NCBI GenBank assembly: GCA_902806575.1
Contig: CADCXD010000002.1
Span: 2,356,001-2,420,000 of the forward strand
Source: Jackrogersella multiformis
Taxonomy: Eukaryota; Ascomycota; Sordariomycetes; Xylariales; Hypoxylaceae
Reading direction: 5' to 3'
DNA: 64,000 bases
A program made the position numbers and the translations under genes. Position 1 is the first letter of the stretch; each line of letters opens with the position of its first letter. Shown here one piece after another: positions 24,672-33,129 of the stretch. The notes under the pieces are model-generated. The model had not been told where the DNA came from, ran no database searches, and was given only the letters and a program-made list of their open reading frames with translations.

Positions 24672-24722
24672 AAAAATTAAAGTAAAATAAAATTAAAGTA
24701 AAATAAAATTAAAGTAAAATAA
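24672..24722 (+). repeat. Short tandem repeat inside the retroelement
   Basis: Three near-identical copies of ATTAAAGTAAAATAAA in the degraded region upstream of the 3' LTR. Confidence 0.6.
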
Positions 24723-24942
24723 AAAGGTTAATCGATTAAAAAACATTAAACTTAAAAACCTTATAAATATATATTTAACGATAAAATAAAGGTAATAATT
24801 AAACTATTTTATAAATAATATACCGATAAACTTCGTAATTTTTTAATTTTTTAAAATATTTAAAGTTAAGTATTAAAAAAAAAAGAGTTAATATTATACG
24901 AATAAACTTTATAAAGTAAAATATAATTAATATATATATATA

Positions 24943-25204
24943 TATTAATAAATATAAAATATATTAAAACTTATAAAATAAAATTATTAAATAAAATTAA
25001 TTAAAAAACTTAATTAATATATATAAAACTAAATTAACAAAATTAAAAAAGCGCTAACGACGTTTAAGAAAATATTTAAATTATATACATATAAATCATT
25101 ACGCCTCGCTTTAAAAAAAGAAATAAAAGGCAAGAATCTTAAAACTATAGAAAATTATAATTTAAAATTGAACTACAGTTCCAAGCCTTATTGCCCTTGT
25201 CACA
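24943..25204 (+). repeat. 3' long terminal repeat
   Basis: 262 bp, pairing with 18504-18747. Its last 60 bp are visibly less mutated (AAGCCTTATTGCCCTTGTCACA) than the matching end of the 5' copy (AAGCTTTATTGCTTTTATTATA), so it marks the right border of strong RIP. It carries about 18 bp (around 25174-25191, containing GAACTACAGTTC) missing from the 5' copy. Confidence 0.85.
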
Positions 25205-25545
25205 GCTAGATAGAGCGCTAAGTTGTGCGAAGACAAGGTTAGTTGTATCCAAGCAGCCACAATCACAGCATGCTTCGACATGCGGTAGCGTGAATTTTAT
25301 CCAATAAGTCAAGAAGGACAAATGCTTAAGAGAAAATGTGTGTTGAAACGGGCAATTCCAGTGGGAACTAAGCGTGCGTTAAAGGGGGGAGAGAAAGGGG
25401 GTTGAGGGAACTCAACGAGTATAATTACACATTCGAGCCCTTCAACACCATCTTTTCTTAGCTCACAGCCATCTTGGTTTCCATCTAGTGCTTTTACAGC
25501 TACATTCCTATTCGCAACGCAAAAGAACACAGTACCTGCTTTAAT
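25205..25545. other. Promoter region of the amidinotransferase gene
   Basis: Base composition returns to normal right after the 3' LTR. This 340-bp stretch must hold the promoter and leader of the gene starting at 25546, so the retroelement lies directly against its regulatory region. A purine-rich run GGGGGGAGAGAAAGGGGG lies at 25384-25401. No coding region seen. Confidence 0.5.
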
Positions 25546-26610
25546 ATGGCTGCAGTCAAAACTCCTCTTGTTTTAGCTGACGATGAGTGGTCGCCGCTGA
25601 AGTCCGTCATTGTTGGCCGAGCAGAGGACTCAGCTTTCCCTTCTGAGCCACTACATATGATGGCAGCGACTATGCCTTCAGAGCACTTAGCCAACTTCAA
25701 ACCATCGAACCCCTTTCCGCCTAAAATCCTTGCTAGGGCTCAGGAGGAGCTGGACAACTTTGCAGCCCTCTTGCAGAGACAGGGGGTGCGTGTGTATCGT
25801 CCTAATAAAGTCAATTGGCTTAAGGTCAAGGGTTATACTGGGTCTATGCCACGAGACGGGTTGATGTCGGTGGGCTCTGTGCTCATCGAAGCTCCTTTTT
25901 CCTGGCAATGCCGCCGCCATGAAATCAGTTTGGCCTACTCAGATATCCTCTCTGAACTGAGCAGCAGCAACTCTGTCACGATCTGTCGAGCGCCACTGAT
26001 CACCGGCCACGACACCATTTACGATGGCGTCAAAGACGGTGCCTCTGGTCATCATTGGTCAATCAACAATTCGAGGCCGGCATTCGACGCGGCAGACTTC
26101 ATGCGGTTCGGCAAGGTCATCCTTGGTCAGCTTAGCCACGTCACCAATCGCAAGGGCGTGGACTACTTACGGGCCTTGGTTCCTGAGGGATACACTGTTG
26201 AAATTCTCCAGACAACCGACGAGCATGCCATGCACATCGATGCAACCCTTCTCCCATTACGTAAAGGGCTCATGGTGTACAACGCCGAGCGCGTATCCGG
26301 AGACGAGCTGAGGAAGCACGAGGTGCTTCGCTACTGGGAGCTACACGCGTGCCCCGTGGTGCCAGAACCTCGCGAGCCTCCGAGCCCGCCCCTATACATG
26401 TGTAGTCCGTGGTTGACACTAAACGCTCTTAGCTTGGACGACAAGCGAATCATAGTCGAGTCCAACGACACGGAATTCGCTTCGTGGCTTAAGACGCTGG
26501 GTATGGAACCAATCATGTGCCCTTTCCAGCACGTCAACAGCATCGGCGGGTCCTTCCATTGCGCAACCGTCGATCTAGTCAGATCTGCTGCAAAGGACGA
26601 GAGTACCTGA
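25546..26610 (+). CDS. Arginine-dependent amidinotransferase (AGAT/StrB1-like)
   Basis: Single exon, 354 residues. Start MAAVKTPLVLADDEWSPLK aligns with the N-terminal DEWSPLEEVIVGRAE block of glycine and inosamine-phosphate amidinotransferases, so no residues are missing. Catalytic residues known from human AGAT are present: Asp in MPRD (D104), Asp in FDAADF (D181), His and Asp in MHIDAT (H230, D232) and the nucleophilic Cys in GGSFHCAT (C339). The enzyme class moves the amidino group of arginine through a Cys-amidine intermediate onto an amine, giving a guanidino product and ornithine. There is no mitochondrial presequence, unlike animal AGAT, and the length is close to the bacterial enzymes of natural-product pathways. 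The acceptor amine cannot be read from sequence. It lies between the retroelement and a converging aminotransferase gene. It is unusual in a fungus and is the most distinctive gene of the cluster. Confidence 0.92.
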   Translation: MAAVKTPLVLADDEWSPLKSVIVGRAEDSAFPSEPLHMMAATMPSEHLANFKPSNPFPPKILARAQEELDNFAALLQRQGVRVYRPNKVNWLKVKGYTGSMPRDGLMSVGSVLIEAPFSWQCRRHEISLAYSDILSELSSSNSVTICRAPLITGHDTIYDGVKDGASGHHWSINNSRPAFDAADFMRFGKVILGQLSHVTNRKGVDYLRALVPEGYTVEILQTTDEHAMHIDATLLPLRKGLMVYNAERVSGDELRKHEVLRYWELHACPVVPEPREPPSPPLYMCSPWLTLNALSLDDKRIIVESNDTEFASWLKTLGMEPIMCPFQHVNSIGGSFHCATVDLVRSAAKDEST

Positions 26611-27570
26611 TTTGGTGTATCTCGGGCCGCCGGGTTCAGCGCCGGGGTAAGGAGGAACTGTGGCGGGTGGCATATGTAGTGTAGTGTTCCACAGCATATG
26701 GCTTCTCCATGGAATTGATTAAGTGCCCAGGTGGCGTTATTAATATTAGTTAATATTAGTCATAAATACGAAAAGCAATTCTGACTTCCTTCGACACGCG
26801 GTAATTTTCAGTAATGCTATTGGAGGTAATTAACGGCTACTCAATTTAAGATACCTACCTAGTGTAGTGTAGTGTAGCTCAGCATAGAAACAAGCATAAG
26901 GTTGTCAACATAAGGTATTGCTTTTCTTTGCTTCCAACGGTCTCGTTATGACAAGTCAAGGCCGATCACTACCTTATAAGGTAGCAATATCGGGTATCAT
27001 TCTTTTCCGCAAAGATCATCGCTCATCCTAGCCTAGATATTCATTATAGTCATAGGTAATAATGTAGGCTACTTTAGGGAATCAGTAATATTTTATGTCG
27101 ATTTCACTCTGAAACTCGTTCCTAGATAGTTAAAGCTACAATATTAGAACCAAGAGCGACTGTTTCCGCCGTGAAGCCGCCAGTCTCTCACAGGGCTCGG
27201 AATCACTATACTAATACACGACTCCTTAAATGAGTACGATAATTTACTGCATATATACTACGCTTAACTTGAGTATATATACACGTAAGCCATGTACCAA
27301 TATAGAGAGCTGTGTATTAGTGTAATAGTTCCGAGACCTAGTCTCTTAAGAATATGTTTTCACTCCTATTTAACATACAGGTAGACACCATCTGATGTTG
27401 CTTTAAACTAGAGTCTTGGTGAGTTATAGAAGACTAAATGTCTATGGAGGTTGGTTGTCTTAGTAGAATGTTGGCTTCTAGAAGCGGCTATATAGACCGT
27501 GTGAAGTGCTCTCTTCCGAATACGGTATACAGATGACACCCTCTAGGAATCGGTCACCCTGCAGACTCGG
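26611..27570. other. Intergenic region between convergent cluster genes
   Basis: Amidinotransferase and aminotransferase genes converge here. No gene seen. A short tandem GTGTAGTGTAGTGTAG lies at about 26863-26878. Confidence 0.6.
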
Positions 27571-28778
27571 TTAGTCCCTAGCAGGACACTTCGCTCGATC
27601 CTCCTCATTTGCCGTAACACGCCAATTAAACTCATCCTTGACTTCGGCCCGTTGTATCGCTCTTAGTCGCGTCAGAAGCTTCTGATATACTGGCCCCCCG
27701 TCCTCTTGAGCCTCAGTTATGTATGTAATTATATCCGACCCAGAAGCCCTGCTTATCCGTGGGCCCTTTGGCATGCCCGCGGCGACTGTTTTGCGGGTGA
27801 TAGAGCGTATCGGCACAAGACTGAGGAACGTGCCAGCAGCCATGATCTCGATAAAATCTCCGAGCTCTGTGAAGTTGATAGGACGTTTTTCAACCTTCCA
27901 GCCAAAGCTCTGCGCAATCCTCAATATGCTGGTGCTCGTAACGCTTTCTATGATGCATTCGGAGTCAGGAACAACAAGCGTCACGTCATCCAGCCCATTG
28001 GCTTTGACGCCGATAAAGCCAGAGGTGCTGAACTCGTCGATCTCCTCGTGTCTAGCGCTGTCGAGATGAAGTATCATGCCATAGCCCTCTTTCTTGGCCG
28101 CCTCGCTCCATCGAAATACTGGCGCGTAGTTCCCACCGAGTTTGGCATTGCCGGCGCCTTTGGGTGCCGAACGGTCGAATTCGTCGACAATGATTGCCTT
28201 CACCGGTTTTGCGCTTGGGGCCCCACCTACCGGGACTATATAGACGCAGAACGTGTAGTCCTCGGGTGGAGACATCATCAGATGAGGGCTCGATCCGTAG
28301 AGCAGCGGGCGCACATACGCGGCACCGCCGGATTCGTGTGGAGGAATGAAGGCGGCATTGTGGGCGACAGCGGAGCGGCATGCCTGTACAAACATGTCCA
28401 CGGGCACGCGAGGTATGGAGACCACGTCAGCCGAGTGTTGCATGCGTAGCGCGTTGGCGTCCGGACGGAAGATTGTCATTTCGCTGTCCCCGGGCCCTCG
28501 GAATGCCTTGAGGCCCTCAAGTACCTGTTGGCCATAGTTTAACCCCGGCGCCATGCCGTGTATGCGCTTGTAAGGGTCCACCACAAAACGGATGGGGGTC
28601 CAGCACCCCGTAGTCCTTGAGTATGTTGACTCGACATGACCGTTCACTAAAGGGATCTAGGTTGAGCCAGGGATATTCAAATATTGCCAAGGAGACATAA
28701 CCGCCTACCTTCAATGAACTTGGTGCCGAGGCTCAACCAGTCGACCGTGTTGGCGGGAGGAGGTGGAAAGCTAGCCAT
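27571..28778 (-). CDS. Branched-chain-amino-acid aminotransferase-like, fold-type IV PLP enzyme
   Basis: Two exons on the minus strand, 28778..28709 and 28646..27571, joined in frame through a 62-bp intron to 381 residues. The start ATG at 28778 gives MASFPPPPANTVDWLSLG. Family marks: PGLNYGQQVLEGLKAFR, YVRPLLYGSSP, the PLP Schiff-base Lys in GNAKLGGNYAP (K192), and EFSTSGFIGV where most BCATs have EVGTSN-like sequence. Such enzymes interconvert branched or aromatic amino acids and their alpha-keto acids with glutamate. There is no obvious mitochondrial presequence, so it is probably a cytosolic paralogue serving the cluster rather than valine/leucine metabolism. It is divergent from the methyltransferase gene at 30204, and together they suggest an alpha-keto-acid methylation step. 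The Asn-to-Gly change in the TSN motif may alter specificity. Confidence 0.9.
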
Positions 28779-30203
28779 AATACCTAGTAGTAAGTGCTGA
28801 TACTGATTCTTGTAATACAGACGGGCCACTCACGCTCTGGGTCAGTTTGATAATAGCCAGAGAGGGAACGAGTGTAACTTTATTATATTGTTTATAGCGG
28901 TAAATACGTCAGTTCGCCGTGTTTTGTCTTGTTAGGCATCAGACGTAGCGAGGGGTTCATCTTACCTGACAGGAAAGTGTTTCGGCGCGGCCAGATCGAT
29001 GCGTGGACACATCCTTAGGAAAGACTATTACCGATACTATGCTATGAATTCTACCCAAGCCACCAGGTGTTACGTTACATTTTCTCCCCAGGCATTTCGT
29101 TTTCGTCTACATATTACAGAATAGAATAGATTTATCGCCTGGCAGGCGAGTGACCGCGCACCCATGCACGTCAAGTCAGCGAGTGCTATTGGAAAGTAGG
29201 TATGTTTTATTTCGTCTTCCCGTCCGGTGGCACTCCTTAGGCTGGCTGAGCTGGTAACCTGCATACTCCTGCATATCAGATATCACATTATGCCAGCTAC
29301 TACTACCACTAAAAATGCTGCGGAGGTCCTGTGAGAAACTTCTTATACCTATGCAAGATTTAATTGGCCTGCAATAACCCGTGTGGTCCTCCTGATGTCA
29401 ATAGCATGCAGTGATCACCAATGATAACGCCCAAAGTCAGGCAATGGTACGAGTCGCACACGGCCCGGCAGACACATCGGAGAAGACCTTCTGGACGGCA
29501 TGTCGTACCGCCTCTGTCCCCTAGCGTGGCGGGAGTTTTCCTACTTAAGAAGTGGGTTCGAATCCCGCTGTGGGTTACTTGACCAGGTCCGACTCGGGTT
29601 TTTCCTTGGACACATCAGGGCGCTAATGCTAGCGGTTCTAAATCGGTATAAAGAAGGTGTACCTGAGGGCTTTTCTTCTAGGAAATATTCGGGTAGCTAG
29701 CACTGACGCTAATTACCTAGGTAGTTAGACTAAGGCAAAGGCAGGACGTGGTGGATTTCTTATATCAAACGATATTAAGTACTCTAGCTCTACCCCTTTA
29801 CCAGAGGGGTATTTTAGACGTCCTATGCGCCGTGGATGTGCGTTGCTGTGTGTAGAGAGTATTGCATAATACTTCGGACGTAAAAAATATCATCATTATC
29901 CCTTGCTTAAGGTACCTACCTAGGTACCTAGGTAGGTAGTTATGCATATTCCTACTAGTATATTTACTCAAGGTCATCAGTTCCGCAATAAGGAGGGTAG
30001 ACTTTTTGGGCTTGCCGCGGCGGTCCTATACACATGAGCTTGCATTATCTTAAATATCAAGTTTGCTAATAGAAACCCCCTCTTCCTCGTGGGGATGATT
30101 TTGATCATTTCTTAGCCATGCACCTTTCCATCCATCTTTTTTTCCCGGTATTACTACTATCCCCCCACCCCCTATCACCAAATCGCAATCTATAAGTCCC
30201 AAG
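28779..30203. other. Divergent promoter region with tRNA-like relic
   Basis: This 1.4-kb region separates the divergent aminotransferase and methyltransferase genes and should contain both promoters. At 29552-29568 lies GTGGGTTCGAATCCCGC, a five-pair stem with a T-loop and a perfect internal B-box, but I could not find a matching acceptor stem or anticodon arm upstream, so no tRNA is called. CCTAGG palindromes cluster at 29906-29940 in a TACCTAGGTACCTAGGTAGG context. Confidence 0.5.
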
Positions 30204-31235
30204 ATGAGTTCTAATACCAATGACGCAAAGCACGCCGTCGCCAGCATCTTCAATTCGGCGCTTGCGGCTCCGGGAATTGGAGCCGCTTGGGAACTCGGTA
30301 TCTTTGATGAGCTTCGTAGAAAGAAGCGGCTGAATGTCGGAGAGTATTCTTCAAAGCATGGCCTGCATCTCGCCTCCATTCAAGGTCTGGTTACTGTTCT
30401 AGTTACTGTCCACGTGTTGGAGCGTGACCAACACGAGATAGTAGCCGGGAACCTGTTTCAAGAGGCCTACCAGAGCAAGTCACTGTTTCACTGGATGAAT
30501 CTTGGCCAGGGAAACTTGTTCTCGCGGATGCAGTATATCTTGCGGAACGAAAATCGCAAGGGGGAGTACTACACGCGAGATCCGGCAGCAATCTCGTATG
30601 CGTGCCGTGACATCAATGCACAATATATCGATCCGACCTTTTGGGCTGCTATGGATGGGCTAGACTTCGGATTCTCGGAAGTCGTTGACCTCGGATGCGG
30701 CAGTGGAGGACGGCTGATGCAGATTCTCGACCGCTACCCTGGGGTTAAGGGACTTGGCGTTGACATTGCAGCGCCTTCGACAAAGGTAGCCCAGGACGAG
30801 GCGGCCGAACATGGCTACGCCAACCGGCTTACTTTCAGCGAAGGTGATGTCCTCCAGCTGAGTTATCGCGACGAGTATGCCAATGTCGACCTGTTGAACT
30901 GTTTCATGATGGGCCATGATTTCTGGCCACGTCAGAACTGTGTCGATACGCTGCGGCGAATACGCGAGTCATTCCCTAAGGCCCGTCGTTTTTTCCTCGG
31001 AGACGCAACCAGATTTTTGCTGCACGGCGGGGACTCCAAATATGGCATCACAGAAGCAGATGTGCCCGTTTTCACATTGGGATTCGAGTTTGCTCACGCG
31101 ATGATGGGCGTCACCATCCCATCCCTGGATGACTGGGATGGTGTTTTCGCCGAGGGCGGGTGGCGTTTGGTGAAAAGGCATCTGACCGATGCCCGTCCAC
31201 CGTTTTGGGTAATTTTTGAACTAGAACACGCTTGA
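30204..31235 (+). CDS. SAM-dependent C-methyltransferase, MppJ-like
   Basis: Single exon, 343 residues. The N-terminal 140 residues are helical with a winged-helix-like dimerisation region (AAPGIGAAWELGIFDEL), and the Rossmann domain starts with the SAM loop VVDLGCGSGG (160-169). The stretch CFMMGHDFWP (233-242) followed by LRRIRESFPKARRFFLGD resembles the alpha-keto-acid methyltransferases MppJ and SgvM, which C-methylate phenylpyruvate or branched keto acids. In that group an iron centre is held by a His-Asp pair and a later His; H238-D239 and H298 (EFAHAM) are candidates here. A neighbouring aminotransferase supports keto-acid methylation. An O-methyltransferase is the alternative reading, since this fold and domain order are shared. 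The start ATG at 30204 is preceded by a pyrimidine-rich leader. Confidence 0.8.
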   Translation: MSSNTNDAKHAVASIFNSALAAPGIGAAWELGIFDELRRKKRLNVGEYSSKHGLHLASIQGLVTVLVTVHVLERDQHEIVAGNLFQEAYQSKSLFHWMNLGQGNLFSRMQYILRNENRKGEYYTRDPAAISYACRDINAQYIDPTFWAAMDGLDFGFSEVVDLGCGSGGRLMQILDRYPGVKGLGVDIAAPSTKVAQDEAAEHGYANRLTFSEGDVLQLSYRDEYANVDLLNCFMMGHDFWPRQNCVDTLRRIRESFPKARRFFLGDATRFLLHGGDSKYGITEADVPVFTLGFEFAHAMMGVTIPSLDDWDGVFAEGGWRLVKRHLTDARPPFWVIFELEHA

Positions 31236-31689
31236 TGGTCTATTAGATTATTCAGAGGATATCTAGAAAATGATAGATATCGTTTGTAGGAAAACTCATA
31301 GTCTATACCTGTTCTTAAGTACAATTTATGTGGTGGTTGAAAATATGATGTAGATGGCAGGTTCTAAATACAGTGCAATAACACTGGGACCTGCGTAGGT
31401 AGTAGGTACATAGTAATCTAATACATGCTGTGGGTCCCATCAGTAGCAACCTCGGTGCTTACATAATTTGAGATAGCTTAAAATGACATCACCGAGATAA
31501 ACAAGTACCTAGGTAACTTCTACCTTCTACTCAACTCCTTTTTGCCTCTCAATGCTAACCTAGCGAAAAGGGGCAAAGACAACTCCGCGCGTTTTAAACA
31601 CCTACCATTCAGCATTTCTACGGCTCGTCCGTTCCTAGATCGCCCAAGACCGCGGTACCGATGCTGACGGTCCATTGCTCCACTAATCC
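31236..31689. other. Intergenic region
   Basis: 3' flank of the methyltransferase gene. No coding sequence recognised. Confidence 0.55.
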
Positions 31690-32520
31690 GGAGCTCAATC
31701 TTTACCTACTCCGCCTTGGCTTGGTGGAGTTCCTCCGAAAGCCAGCCCTGCACTGCCGGGTTAGTAGCTAGGAAGTACACGGCGAAAGTGAATACGTGGG
31801 ACGACGTGTCGTGGCCGGCAAAGTTGATAACAAAGATGTTGTCGTAAATTTCTCGTTCCGTAAGGCCCTCGCCTTGTTTCGCGTCCAATGATGCTTTAGC
31901 TAGCGGCGACAAGAAGGTGCAGCTACCACTAGTCCCTAATATATCTTAGGCAACCTTGGTTTTCTCCGACTCTTACACGTCAGTCATAAACTTCTGGAAT
32001 GCCGCTACCTCCTACCCGATTTTCCAATATTTACGTGGCACCCAGAGTGTTGATGAAGAATTTAGCTCCCATGGCAATAATGAGGATGCAATGTTCCAGT
32101 ATCAACTGCAGAGAATCATTGTAGCTCGCTGAGGGACTGACATGTGACGTTTCCTCGTAGCCCTCAAATTTGAACGACTTGCCAAAGCTGGCTTTAGAGA
32201 GTACATCAAGCGATAGGGTGCGTATGTCATTCGCAGTTCTCCGGACTGATGGGCGTGTGGTCCAGTAATGGGTATATCGTTGGCTTGAGATATACTTTCG
32301 GACCAGACCGTCTCATTGTATTGTTCATTGAAGCAGAACGCCATGAGTTTTCTCCGGGTCACCCACTGCCTTCGACCTAAAAGACGGATGACTTGTAAGC
32401 TGAAGATGTAGAGTATCAATTTGACCCCGAAGACCGCCCTCCCTATGCCGCGCTTGGTGCCGAGGCTACTACTGAGTTCCTGGAGAAGCATGGATCCGAG
32501 CAAGCGTGGATCGCTTGATT
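31690..32520 (-). pseudogene. Cytochrome P450 pseudogene (truncated, frameshifted)
   Basis: On the minus strand three P450 pieces in different frames can be read. First, RRKLMAFCFNEQYNETVWSE near 32280-32360 matches the C-helix region of fungal P450s. Second, LDVLSKASFGKSFKFEGYEE near 32150-32210 matches the region before helix F. Third, 31912-31706 contains INFAGHDTSSHVFTFAV, an intact I-helix oxygen-binding motif (AGxDT-like), ending SEELHQAKAE before a stop. Stop codons and frame changes separate the pieces, and nothing after the I-helix remains: no ExxR and no heme-binding Cys. The upstream limit is vague; I could not read a membrane anchor up to 33050. It is unrelated in motif detail to the intact P450 at 16.2-18.1 kb. 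Confidence 0.8.
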
Positions 32521-33129
32521 TAACAGTCCTAGCAGGGTTGCCCCTGTATTTTGAAGGATTTCAGTGCTCAAGACTTTGCGCGAGTCCAGCACTGCTGCCA
32601 GTCACTCTACTAGAGGGTTGCGGATCGACCTTGTTTAACACTCGGAGCTTGTGAAACTTATTGGAGAGGAGTATGAGCATCTTCTTGAAATGTGGAAGAT
32701 TAATTCCATCCGACCCAGCGAGACTCGGACGGCGACGTTACTTTGTTCTCTTGTCATATAATCGAAAGGGATGACGCCAGCCGATGTGCTGTACTGGAAG
32801 ACGAGCATGATATCGTCGGTTCGTTTCAGTAGAGGGCTAAAGGCGCTGCTCGAGGACGAGAAAGCGCCCAAAGTCAGAGACCAGCACCAGAGAATCTACT
32901 GGCTCCAACAAGCATCTCATGGCCATCCGTCTTTCTGAAACGACGCCAGCAAGCCTCGTCAACTCCAGTACTCCGTTCCTTCGTGATATGAAGAGCGCGT
33001 AATGTACAATGCAATGGTCCACGACAATTTCAGGGTAACGCGGCAACAGGATTCCACTGTTACGTTGGCCACGCTAGATGTTCATTTGAGCACAACCCCG
33101 GCGGCAACAAGCTGGGCGATCGAAATGGT

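Larger units (their letters stand above)
18504..25204 (+). mobile_element. RIP-degraded Ty3/gypsy-type LTR retrotransposon
   Basis: A 6.7-kb block, almost entirely A and T, bounded by direct repeats (18504-18747 and 24943-25204) that begin TG and end CA before decay. Plus-strand remnants of pol remain: at 22439-22472 the frame reads MLFGLINAPVTF, matching the reverse-transcriptase PFGLTNAPATF block. At 22529-22540 YLNN stands where the active site YxDD is expected, both Asp codons changed to Asn by G-to-A. At 23895-23920 a frame reads KMAYFIPF, matching the integrase KMAHFIP block. The domain order (RT before integrase) fits Ty3/gypsy. No open frame survives, so it is dead. No target-site duplication was found: the bases before 18504 (ATGCA) and after 25204 (GCTAG) differ. 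Confidence 0.88.

Noticed and set aside
18504..25204. Mitochondrial DNA insertion (NUMT) as explanation of the AT-rich block
   Set aside because: It has direct terminal repeats and reverse-transcriptase and integrase remnants, and no mitochondrial genes or rRNA were seen.
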